Origin: Saccoglossus kowalevskii
Taxonomy: Eukaryota > Hemichordata > Enteropneusta > Harrimaniidae
NCBI RefSeq assembly: GCF_000003605.2
Contig: NW_003123412.1
Span: forward strand, 91,016 to 121,888
DNA length: 30,873 bases
Direction of reading: 5' to 3'
Each line of letters opens with the position of its first letter. Position 1 is the stretch's first letter. A model generated the notes under the pieces. It worked only from the letters and a program-made list of their open reading frames with translations. It made no database searches and was not told where the DNA came from. Positions 1 through 11,000 of this stretch are shown piece after piece. A program made the position numbers and the translations under genes.

Positions 1-97
1 GTTCATCATGTTTTTATTGGCGACATACCACTAAACTCAATCTTGTATGCAGATGACCTTGTATTGTTGTCAGAAACTCAAGATGGGTTACAAAATT

Positions 98-744
98 GAC
101 GATGAAATTGTTTGCACGTATCTGTTGATCAACTTAATTAGCTGATTACTAGCGAATGGCTGTGTTATGTCTGTCATAGTTTCGGCCCATTTGAGGTTCT
201 GGACGGAACTCGACTCAGTGATTTGGAACTAGTTACGAGATAACCGTTGCTATTCAGACTACTATTTTTACAGTTATTAATGTAGTGAACGATTAATCAA
301 AAGATATGACGTGTTCAGTACTTAGTGTGATTGGCTGTATGATTGAAGGTTACGCCCTAGAGTCTTTTTACTGCTTTGTGGTTGGTTAAGGTTTTGAAAG
401 TGAATAAAGAGTTTTTAGTTGGTCTTGGCGAGTACACGAGAACAGACGCAGTCCTGGAGAGTCTTGGGGCGAGTCTTGACGCAGTCTAGAGGCAGTCTTG
501 GGTCAGCCTTGCGATAGTCTTGGGGACTTTTCCCCAGGGCGCTGTGACTTATAGAGTGCTCGACTGACCGACTAAGACAAGAGTTGAAACGTATTTTGTT
601 GTGTGCGTTTATTTAACTGTAAAAGGTTTAAGTGACTTTCCCGGTCCCGTACCTCAAGGGGACGCGATAGAGAGACGAGACGAGATTCCCTCCTGACACG
701 TGTGTAGAACCCAGAGAAGAATTCCCCCGTGATAAAATTATCAA
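98..744. mobile_element. Insertion 1 inside the LINE, unclassified, possibly LTR-like
   Basis: About 645 bases break the LINE frame between LQN and YCNQWNL. AAATT lies at both borders and could be a 5-bp target duplication. No long ORF is present. Bases 419-530 hold degenerate copies of an AGTCTTGGGGCGAGTC-like unit. The boundaries are approximate. A solo LTR is one possibility but clean TG...CA ends are not clear. Confidence 0.45.
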
Positions 745-985
745 ATTACTGTAACCAATGGAATCTTGTTGTAAACATAAATAAAACAAAAATAATGGCT
801 TTCAACACTGGTAACAGAATGATAAAAATCTTCAATTCACGCTAGATGATAAAAACATAACAGCAGTAACAGAATTTTGCTACTTGGGTATAATGATTAC
901 ACCTAATGGGAAGTTTAGATTAGCACAATCAATGATAAAGAATAAAGCAATGAAGGTGTTATTTAGTGTCCGTGTGATAAACTTC

Positions 986-1495
986 TTATTTGGGTATTGT
1001 GAAGACCTCAGTATAATACCATTTCAGTCAACAACCAACCAATGATCAGACATGTAGTTCACGATATAATAACTCTTTGTTAATACCGGGTTAATGAAAG
1101 CATCGTCTCGCAAGAAATCATAGTATTAGACACCTAATTACAAGATTACTAGCTCTTAAATAGGCCATGACTTGTAAATCATAAGGAGGTTGGCTTTCAT
1201 TTGGGAGAGCCAATAAAATATTTCTAAATGGTATATTCTAACTGTCCATTGCCATACATGGCTATGTGACATCAAGTAAACCCTGGTTAATCAACTTGAC
1301 TCTTAATGAGAGATTTATGAGTTCTTGTAGGAAGTCCAAGTATTCTAAACTAAATAGAACCCAATATGTTTCCTGGCCTGTATCCTCTGGGAGGGTCAAG
1401 TTTCTCTCATTAAACTGTGTGTGACCAACGCCCACGCATGGACTTGCACTTAAGACTATTCAGCTCTGAAAAATATCATGACAGTCTGACATTCA
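986..1495. mobile_element. Insertion 2 inside the LINE, unclassified
   Basis: About 510 bases of non-coding sequence separate KVLFSV from LKLFDQL, which are normally only about 15-20 residues apart in such reverse transcriptases. No terminal repeats or ORF were recognised, so the exact ends and class are unknown. It could instead be replaced or rearranged sequence. Confidence 0.4.
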
Positions 1496-2349
1496 ACTTC
1501 ATTATGTTTGAAACTGTTTGACCAGTTAATAACACCAATCATAATGTATGGTGCTGAAATTTGGGCTGACGAGATATCTAATGACAACAATATGTTAGAG
1601 CAAGTGGGTAGTCAGTTTTACCGCTTTATGCTTGGTTTCAGTAAACTGACACCAACTATTGGTGTAACAGCAGAGTTAAGAATATTTCCAATTAGAATAA
1701 AAATAACTCTAGCAAAAATTTAATATTGGTATAGACTTAGCATGTTTGCTGACAATAATATTCTGAAATGTTCATTAAATGAAAACAAGGCAATTAAATC
1801 AAAGTGGATAAAACATATTGAAAATATTATTAGTCATTAGGAACTGGACGAAGCAAAAGAACAGCATAATGTAGATAATATTAGCCAGTTATCAAACATC
1901 ATGAAAGTGAAATTAAGAGACCGATACAAACAGTCTTGGAAGGAGCAGCTAAACTCGTCCACTGGTAGTAGAGACAACAATAAAGGCAATAAACTTAGGA
2001 CATACAGGTGTATAAACAATTTAAAATAAACTATGAACTTGAAAATTATCTAAATAAAATAAATAACTTTAGCTTACGTAGAATGTTACCAAAATTCAGG
2101 CTTAGTGATCACATTTTGGAAATTGAACTGGGGAGAAGGAGAAAACCAAAACTACCAGCAGCAGAAAGAGTCTGTAAAAAATGTGATCAAGGCGATATTG
2201 AGGATGAAAAACACTTTCTTCAGAGCTGCTCACATTTTGAAAATGAAAGAAAAATCCTCCTGAAAAACTGCGAAATTACCTCAAGTGAAAAGAACAAAGA
2301 CATAATATTCTTAAAAATTATGGAAAATAACATTTCTCTGTCCTTATAA

Positions 2350-2530
2350 ACCCCTGGGTAGGGAGAACCTTTACCTTTACTTTATTTACTATATTTTTAT
2401 TACTTTCTGATTTTTTGTAGTTATTAGAACTTTTAAATTTGTAGTTATTTTTATTTGTTTTATTTTACACTATTTTTACCTTACTGTACGTATCCACAGC
2501 AGATTACAGTTGCGTAATAAACTATTATTA
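2350..2530 (+). other. AT-rich 3' UTR of the LINE
   Basis: T-rich sequence after the LINE stop, with CCTTTACCTTTACTTTATTT and AATAAA near 2515-2520. It probably represents the retrotransposon 3' end. No target-site duplication could be assigned. Confidence 0.4.
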
Positions 2531-2696
2531 CTGTAAAACTGACAGTCATGTCAATTTCTTGGCTGGGTTTCTGTGGAACAAAATTGTCCTTGTATACTAA
2601 ATATCAGTAAATTAATTGCATTTGTTTTATTATCACATGTACGCCAACTGACTGTGCCTCAAATATCGCATGTCCAATCCTATGTCTATCTATTAT

Positions 2697-2928
2697 AGAC
2701 GACTTTCCCGGAAGTAGCGAGGCTGGGGTGCAAAAATACTCCGGCGTTGTAATAGCTGAAAATACAAACATGTCGGTTTGCTGATAACCAATAGAAGGGA
2801 ATTTTATTTTTGTGACATCGATTAGTGCATCCAGAAGCACAATATCACGCATGCAAGTTTTACCCCAAAACCATAGAAAAATAAAAATGAGATCACGTCC
2901 AATTCCAAAATCAACTTTCAAAAGTCGG
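2697..2928 (-). mobile_element. MITE family B, copy 1 (inverted, diverged)
   Basis: Starts AGACGACTTTCCCGGAAGTA and contains GGGGTGCAAAAATACTCC, GACAT near TGCATCCAGAAGCACAATATCACG and GCAAGTTTTACCCC, matching the reverse complement of the copies at 16772 and 20820. The far end is diverged, so 2928 is approximate. Confidence 0.7.
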
Positions 2929-3559
2929 AGGGACATTATAAGTGGAACTGTACTGGCTTGAAACTTTTGGTTGCCTACTTAGGGAACACAAAAACATTCA
3001 TGTACAGAAACTGGACTGAAATAAAGGAATCAGGTTAAAACAGAGGGCGTCCATTCCGACTCGTAATAAACAATTTGCTGTCATCATAGTTATGTTATCG
3101 CTTTTATAATTTATACCCAACTCCCTATATTGTTTCCTCACTCCAAAGGTCTTTCAACTGTTTATGGTAAGATCGACATCCAGTGCGAAATGAACGTTTT
3201 CTTTAAAAACATTTTGCCGCTGTTGGCGTTTGGAGGGTGCGTGAAAAATAATATCTGGTTTTACATCGCCTTTTTTGTGAATATACACAGCAGGGCATAC
3301 TTGGCCTTAGTTTGATTGTTGTTCGTGATGCTATTCCTGACGATCTGTTCCAGGTCACCTTAGTTTCCAATTACACCTCTCAGATGAAATGAACTTAACA
3401 AACTTAAAAAAGCACAATCTACAAACAATAGTCGTCACCATACAAACTTGACGCTGTGTGGCGCGGTGTACTGGTTTTGAGTTCAGACATTAAACCCAAC
3501 TTCAAAGATTGTTATACTTCTCCATCACAAAACGTGAGGGGGTTACAATGACGTGCATA
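2929..3559. other. Non-coding, nothing recognised
   Basis: No recognisable coding or repeat structure was found, apart from sequence leading into the LINE tail that follows. A 61-codon open frame at 3130-3315 has no recognisable features. Confidence 0.4.
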
Positions 3560-3872
3560 CACTACTGCTGATTTTCTTGCCAGGACAAACATTGCTGACT
3601 GTCCACTTCGTGGTGACCTGGAGTCTCTCACTCACATTTATAAAGAATATCCGTTGATTGGCGCCCTCCGTCGTTTCATTTCTCACATTTCTACTGATCT
3701 TTTACAACATGGTTTGTTATTCTGTCACATCATCCCTGGCGTAAATTTCTTTCTCGCCAGTGTATTTTTTCTTTTTCGCATCATTAGCAAAATAAAATCA
3801 GAGTACCAGTACTTCAAACTTGTTAAACAGGAGGACAGGTTGGAGTACATTTGGGCTCAGACAACTGAATAA
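3560..3872 (+). pseudogene. C-terminal tail of a second LINE family (degenerate)
   Basis: The plus frame reads FLARTNIADCPLRGDLESL then THIYKEYPLIGALRRFISH. This resembles the CPxCxxxESxxHxxxxCP zinc knuckle that ends many LINE ORFs. Two knuckle cysteines are changed by single-base steps (CGT for TGT, TAT for TGT). The frame stays open to 3872. Upstream sequence is too decayed to follow. Confidence 0.45.
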
Positions 3873-4180
3873 TTAATATATTTATTAGTAGTCAGAGAGA
3901 TCATGGGCCGCAAATGACGCTCGCTGTTTCTTGAGAAATGGAAAATTGCAAATCCATTTGTTATACCTATTGTTTTTTTACTTTTCTCCAACTCGACTTT
4001 GCTGTTCGGTTCAATCTTACTATTTCCTGTTAGCTGGAATTCGTTACTTCTTGTAGTGAGAAACCAGTGTGACTGGCCGGCCGACGGGGTTCTAAGGTTT
4101 GTTTTTCTAAAAGTTGAATGTTCGATAAATATTATATTTTTTGTTTTTTTTTACCCGTGAATCCACAATCACTATACTAT

Positions 4181-4553
4181 CAGAGGTACATTACTTGTGG
4201 TTTGCAACGCGCATAGTACTGTATGGTGACATCATGCCAAGATCCCATTCAAGTTTCATCTCGTAGATAGCGAGACTGATGCTACGACCTTCTGACATGA
4301 CAGGCGGTTTGTAATAAAACACGTTCATAGTGAAAAAAATGTAATACATCGAAAATGTACAAAAAATATAGTTATCGTAATCTGTCATATCGTAAGCAGC
4401 TATTTTGATCCACCCGGACATCCCAGTATCCTAGTTACCTCGGGCATGCGCATTCGCATTTTTCTGAGTTGGAACGCTTATGCGAGAGCGAGATTGAAAC
4501 GGGATCTTGGTATCATGTCACCGTAGTTGCGACCCGCAAGTAATGTACCTCTG
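4181..4553. mobile_element. MITE family A, copy 1, 373 bp, 7-bp target duplication
   Basis: Perfect outer terminal repeats CAGAGGTACATTACTTG at 4181 and inverted at 4553, with a longer imperfect arm (GGTGACATCATGCCAAGATC on one side, GATCTTGGTATCATGTCACC on the other) of roughly 75-80 bp. It is flanked by ATACTAT direct repeats (4174-4180 and 4554-4560). It has no transposase. A second full copy lies at 27152-27554. Confidence 0.92.
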
Positions 4554-4596
4554 ATACTATAAAAAAAAAATACAACGAAAATAACTGATAATTTTT

Positions 4597-4602
4597 TTTA
4601 TT
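4597..4602 (-). promoter_or_regulatory. Candidate polyadenylation signal AATAAA
   Basis: This is the first AATAAA on the minus strand after the stop codon, about 190 bases downstream, in an A/T-rich stretch next to a MITE that ends at 4553. No closer copy exists between it and the stop. Confidence 0.5.
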
Positions 4603-4792
4603 TAATTTGATTACAGAGTAATTAACAAATTATAGGTTCACATTATGCGAATTCTTACTGGTAAATTGGCGGAAATATAAACATCATTATAAAGTTGAGC
4701 CTTGATAGCATCGGAATAATCTACGCTATTAATTCGTAACGGAATGAAATCAATCATAGAATGCATGTAGAAAACAATGAACATAATGTAAT

Positions 4793-5039
4793 TCATAGAG
4801 GAATACTTTCTTTCTCATTCGTCTGTGTTTGGGTACGATATTGCACGTTTTTGTCTTCAATAGCCAGTTGAAAGTTTGATAGTCTGACGTCGAGGATGTT
4901 GTCATGGTGATTGTATACATTGTTTTCTTCGTCAACCGTGTTATCTGTCTCGTTATCACTTGGTTCAAAGATGCTCCCGTCAGTGCTCTCATCTGTCTTG
5001 TTGAAGTTGAGCCATTTGCTTAATTTGGATTTATGTAAC
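4793..5039 (-). CDS. Last coding exon: acidic cytoplasmic tail
   Basis: A 247-base terminal exon after acceptor TATATTTAAATACAG, phase 2 in, ending in a stop at 4793-4795. It encodes 82 residues: a basic start (LHKSKLSKWL), a run rich in D, E, S, T and N (for example FEPSDNETDNTVDEENN), and a glutamine/threonine-rich end with VQYRTQTQ, finishing ESIPL. Two tyrosines (VYNHH, QYRTQ) could be phosphorylated; that is inference. No enzyme domain is present. Confidence 0.88.
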
Positions 5040-8000
5040 CTGTATTTAAATATAACATAACATATTAAGAATGCGTAATTGTAGTCACGTGATAATAGTA
5101 ATACGTGCATGTAATTTATCATATCCTATGACTCATCATGTTTAACCCTAGTAGAATATTTTGGGATAATTAAGAGACTTGTGGTTAAATTACATTATTT
5201 ATTTCGGAATGATCGGAATATGCTAATGTATCCACGAATAAGAATTTATGATCGATTACATACATAATCCAAGAAATTGATCTTAGCTCTGAACACTTCA
5301 GTAAGTAGGATTACTTGGCAACCATGGACACTCAAAGATGTTTTAAAACCCAAATGTAGGCTGTTTTAGAGAAGAAATCCGCAGTAAGAGTGACGTATTC
5401 AAATCCACGTTAGATATTAATGTAATGAACATGAAACTTTAACTATGTACACATCGTCTAGAAGTTCGGATAGAATAGAACTAATACTTTATATGCCCCG
5501 GGTGATATTTTTGTTATTTTGTGACAGATTTGCCTACTAGTACTTTTTTCAAAAATAAATAATGTCGAGACTCAATTCATTAGTATACTAGTATTACTAC
5601 ACGAAACAACTGTCAAAAGTCAGCGACCAAGCGTGAGTGCAGCGCTTGCCAGGAGCCGTGAATTTGGACCTTTATGTTCTTTCTTATAAGAGTACAATTT
5701 TAGTGGGTCGTTCAAAACCATTGCAATAATAGTAAAACGTTATTGTCGATGAAAGAGACAAAACAATGTAGACATGGTCGCTGAAATGACGCATGCGTAG
5801 TATGACTTACCTGTCCATGCAGAAACACCTTCTCATATATACAAATACGAATATAATCACAGCTGCACAAAATAGACATACCCACATCGCGGCTACAATG
5901 TATGTGACAGCTTCGGCTTCTGATTTAGGAAATTGAAATCAAGTGAGCAATACTAATGATTGAAATTAACATAATTAATATACATGTACAGCGAAATGTA
6001 TTACTATAGACGTATCCGCTGTTAATAATCAAAATGGAAGAAATGTGTAGAAATAACATCGAATACTTGGCAAGGTAAATACCATGATATTGAAATTAAA
6101 CTTTACTGTGTATGTGAACCAAACCCCTTAGCTAAACGGCACGTAGTCTTCGACTCGGCCGAAGTGAATACTGTATATACTGCGTACATGTACACGTGTG
6201 TATTTCACGAATGAATATGCCAGTAAGAATGTACAATGGGAGCCGGGGGGGGGGTACTCCAAGACTCCAAGTCAGACCTAGTACCCATGCTGATGTAAAG
6301 CTTTTCTAAACACGTATTTTGTGAAATTATACACCCCCTTTTTATGGGCAGAAACTTAAAATAGATACCCTATATACATACTAAAATCATACTGTTTCCA
6401 AGTTGAAGTAACATGAATTCATGTTATTCCTTCACACTTTATTACCTAAACCACAGTCACTCCTAGTAGAGTGACTGTGCCTAAACACCGTACACGCGTA
6501 TACGCGTCAAATAACTAAATAACACCACTTTTACGCGTTGTTTACTTCAGCTTGCGTACAATGTTTTATTCAGAGAACCCCTCCCCTGGGAATGGAAGTA
6601 GTAATATATCTTTCATATAAATCGCACCTCCTAGTCACGTGGCGTTACGGGAAGTCAAAATGTGAATTTAAGTGATGTAGCTCGAAACGACAACTATGCT
6701 TGGTTGTGTAATCGTAATCGTACGTCATTTGAAATGTAGTACTTATCTCAAGGCGGATGACTACATATTATTGTACCATTGTAAACAGTCTTCCTGCCTT
6801 TTCACGCAATAGTAGACCACAGAAGCGCTTCATCACTAGGGGCCGCAATTTATGGGAAGGATACTACACATATTACTCAGAGATACATTGGCTGGTTTTA
6901 TTCGTGATTCTAGCCATAAAGATAAAATATTTTGTTCTACTTCCATGTTCTAACCAATATCAATTCATACGAAGTGGTAAACAAGAAAACGTTTATATGT
7001 GGCGATATATATTAGAAAGAACAGGCAGAGAAACGTTATTCACACTTACCACTCGCTCTATGTGAATATTCACAACGGACGCCGTAATAGTCTGTAGAAC
7101 ACCTGTAAAACAATCCATGGTGTGAGATAGAAATTATGGTCAATTTTTTTTTTACAAAATGCGTACGAAACTCTAGTTCAACTGCCTCTGAATTAATTTA
7201 CGCTAATTGGTATCAATGGTGAACCTTAAAGGGTAGTGGTCGGCGCACCGCGTCTTGTTCGATATGGGACTCATAGCCACGTATACAACGCCTGTAAAAT
7301 ACACTGTTTGTTTACATAAAATTCGAACACGCACTGCGCGACGACCACCGCCATTTAAAAACACCATCAAAGTCAAACCAGATCGGAAAATGCAGCTCTG
7401 CAAAAGCTTCATCGATTGTATAACTTAAACATTGTATTTCCGCTATAGTGTCACAATTATCCGATTCTTGCAAAATGTTGTCTCACGTGCGCGTCTCACA
7501 TTTAGGAAATTTCACAAACGAGGAATCCGAGTCCGCAAAGACAGTATTTTTTTGTTTTGAGCCAGATCTTAAGGATTATATAGAAGATAAACAACAAGCT
7601 TATTGGGTTGATAGTATATACTTGATAAACCCTTCTTTTTTATAAATGACAACAGACGGAATGATTGATATAATTATGTAAACCAGGGAAGTACATACCG
7701 ACAGTGTATGAGATCCTGCGTCGTGTCAAATACACATTCCCCGCCATTTTCACAAAAATCTACATTATGACGACATAAAACCGTGCATTTGTTGGGGAGA
7801 AGTGTACAGGTCATCGCAGATGGGCAGGGTTTTACGTAGCACCAGTCGATCGTACGTGCGGAACCTGAAACGAATGAATCGTAAAACCATCACTCACAGC
7901 GCGTTCTGGTGTCCACGCACATTCCAGTCTATTGTATGTTGTCAGAATTTGTTTACTGATATCAATACATTAAGTTCACCTATTTTTGTTTTAAATGGCC

Positions 8001-11000
8001 ACGTCTGTGTTTGTAATTTACACGCGTCGCGTGGGTCCCACGTTGAACAACGCGATCCAACGATGAGGGCGCCTTAACTCTAAACAATAATATGCATTTC
8101 CATAAATCTGTAAACATACCCACTCACTCACTGAGTTATATAAAAACACGTACCGAGTTTTTGTACGCCTCCATAAAACATGCGAGAAAAATTGTGCGCA
8201 TATAATTTGTGGAAGCGAATGGTACTCACCATCCTCCGAAACCGCTGTTAGGTTGCTACTCGGATAGTTTCCAAGGGAACCAGTATCCACTTGCGTGTAG
8301 ACAGTCCTCAATGTTTCTATGCGTACAACGTCACTGATAGGTTGACTAAAAATGGCGACTAATTCGGCGATAACGCTTCCTCTTCTGTTGGGAAATAAAA
8401 CGACAAACATTTCCAGAGTCGTTGCTTTACTTGTATTAGCAACAGTCACGTAATGATCGGTTACATGGTCATTTCAGGAAAAATATGAATATTAGCGTGT
8501 TTATTTATGAAATGAACACAAAACTGATAAACACCATCTACACTAATACTAATACACGGGTGACTGTACAGTAGTCAAAAATGGATCACATTCTGTAAGT
8601 GGTTTTTATGATATTCGAGGTCTGTCAATTGACTGAAAATATCAAAGAAAACAGTTCAACATACTCGTATTTATATATAATTGGGAGACTTTTGTGGTCT
8701 TAGTACTAGAAATCCATTAAAACGAACGAGCAATGTCTAAAACTAAAAATCAAATTACAAAATGTAGTATGAATGTAGTTCCGACCTTAGCCGCGTCACT
8801 GTGGCAAGTAGAAATCCACTTATACTAGAATCACGGAGAAGAAGCGTGACCTACAAAGAAATGAACAGCGTAGCAAATTTACGGTAAACTATTGAAGAAA
8901 GGTGAACAATTATATGTTGAGATGAAGTTTAAATTTTAGATAAAGTATGTACTATTATAAACACACATTAGAAGAATGGGAACATCGAAAATAATATATT
9001 GATCAAAGAACGTCACCGTGACATGAATGTCAAAAGGGTTTAGTTTTTATCAGCCGTGGAATCTCGAAAGAGACCAACTTTTTCAGTCTCCAGTCAGAAA
9101 AATACCTACATTCAGCGCAAACAGCGCAAATAACTCATGAAATATGTTCAAACTTAAAGGGAACCTCAATCCAAACAACATAATGACCCCTAAAGAGAAA
9201 GCTCCACAAATGTAGGAGAATGCAATTTACACATTTTTTATAACAGTTTTCATTCTCTAGATATTCAACTTTTCATCGTTAATAAGTAGTCAGCCATCTT
9301 GATTCTCAAGCATAGGATTATGGGTAAAGTATGACATCATAGAATCTGTTGTCAGAAATTGAGAAAATTATTTCATCTATAACATGAGAAATACTGATGC
9401 GAATTAGTTCAAATTTTCGTTGTACATATTACTCATGTATATAATTATAGTAATGGAAATGGCAATTTTACAAATACACATAAAGTGAAGATATTGTTGA
9501 AAACGTTAAAAAAATAAAAATCAATATTTTAGTTGTGAAATATAGAATGTCACTTTTGTGTCCCCTTTTTGCACTCAACATGTGATATATCACCTATATA
9601 ACCTACTCATGTTGGTAAATTGTATATAATATAAGGAAATTTTAGCATTTGGTAGAAAAACATAAAAATAAATATTTTCAGTTCTGTTTCCACGACAACT
9701 ATTTTATTAGCATGGATGGCACGAGTACATGTATGCTACCGATTTCTAAACTTTCAGCCAATTTGAAGTTCAATTTTTGAAGTTATAGATGAAATCATTT
9801 TCCCAATTTCTGACAACAGATTCTATGATGTCATACTTTACCCATAATCCTTTGCTTGAAAATCAAGATGGCTGACTACGTAATACTGATGAAAAGTGGA
9901 ATATCTAGAGAATGAAAAGTGATACAACAAAACTGTAAATTGCATTCTCCTACATTTGTGGAGCTTTTTCTTTAGGGGTCATTATGTTGTTTGGATTGAG
10001 GTTCCCTTTAATTAATATTAATATAAGATTAATGGTCATTGTTGAACAGTCTCAAAACATTTTCATAGTCGTAACAACGGCGGCTGTGAGTGTGATGAGA
10101 ACAGTCTACGAAGAGTCAATTTGGACGGAAATACTAATTCAACACGAAACGCACGAAAAGATCGTAGCCCAATTACGAGATACTGAAATAAAGAGAACGG
10201 CAACACAAATGAAAAGAAAGTTGAGACTTATGTGGGCGGTTTTCGAAACGGTAGTTGACACAACACTCGTGGGCGATCAAAAGAANNNNNNNNNNNNNNN
10301 NNNNNNNNNNNNNNNNNNNNNNNNNNNNNNNNNNNTCATTATGTTGTTTGGATTGAGGTTCCCTTTAAAAATATCTTTTTTTTCTGTGGGGGAGATAACG
10401 AAATAGCTTTGACATAGCATACAACTGAGGGCAGAAAAGCGTGACTATGTCATGTACGTGCTGACGTAGAAACGCTTATAAAGCAAGGACGCAAATGATG
10501 ATGGATTGTTTGTTATATCTGCATTAACTGTGGTTGACATCGTAATTTCTACTAAATGTGTAAAATTAGAAGGTGCTACCACTGAAATGAGACATGAAAA
10601 AATATTGATAAGTTTAAACTATATTCATGTTCGCTGCGCACACAAGACATGCACGCTATCCCGTCATCGGTTGTATGAGTCATATGTTCACAAGAAGTAT
10701 CCAATTAGAAAGCACTGCCACTCAGATTGCTGCTGCTTCAAGAAGGTATGTGCCTGGAGCCTACTGGTGGCGCTATTATGTTGCAGAGGTAGTAACAACA
10801 ACTACCCCAAATGCTTACCGCTGCCTCAACACGAGATGCTACCAAGGTAAAACCCATCGATTCGGTGTCTTCAAGTCCTGAGTCAAATTCAATATCCAAT
10901 CTCACTTCCATATATAGCAACTGATCTTCTGGATAATCTACAAAAAAAATAATAATATTTCTATTTTATAGTTGTGATTACAGATAATAGAGACTCACCA

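Larger units (their letters stand above)
1..2349 (+). pseudogene. 3' part of a degenerate non-LTR retrotransposon (RT to C-terminal zinc knuckle), twice interrupted
   Basis: Three collinear pieces read as one LINE polyprotein. Bases 1-97 read NSILYADDLVLLSETQ with the reverse transcriptase YADD at 46-57. About 745-985 reads WNLVVNINKTKIMAF and then FCYLGIMITPNGKF. About 1495-2349 reads LKLFDQLITPIIMYGAEIW, YWYRL and PAAERVCKKCDQGDIEDEKH, ending with a CCHC knuckle (C-x2-C, H-x4-C). Stops at about 1721 and 1837 and a frameshift near 2008 show it is dead. The 5' half lies outside the window. The clade is not resolved. Confidence 0.85.

Noticed and set aside
4750-4992. 80-codon minus-strand frame overlapping the cytoplasmic tail
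   Set aside because: Alternative frame of the tail exon; the chosen frame joins in phase to the transmembrane exon and this one does not.
7448-7645. 65-codon plus-strand open frame in the EGF 3 intron
   Set aside because: No recognisable features; short and within an intron of the opposite-strand gene.
9984-10406. 140-codon plus-strand open frame across the gap
   Set aside because: It begins inside the foldback element end, runs through 50 N and ends in another copy of the same end. The middle overlaps the minus-strand SEA exon with a strong acceptor. Treated as a shadow.
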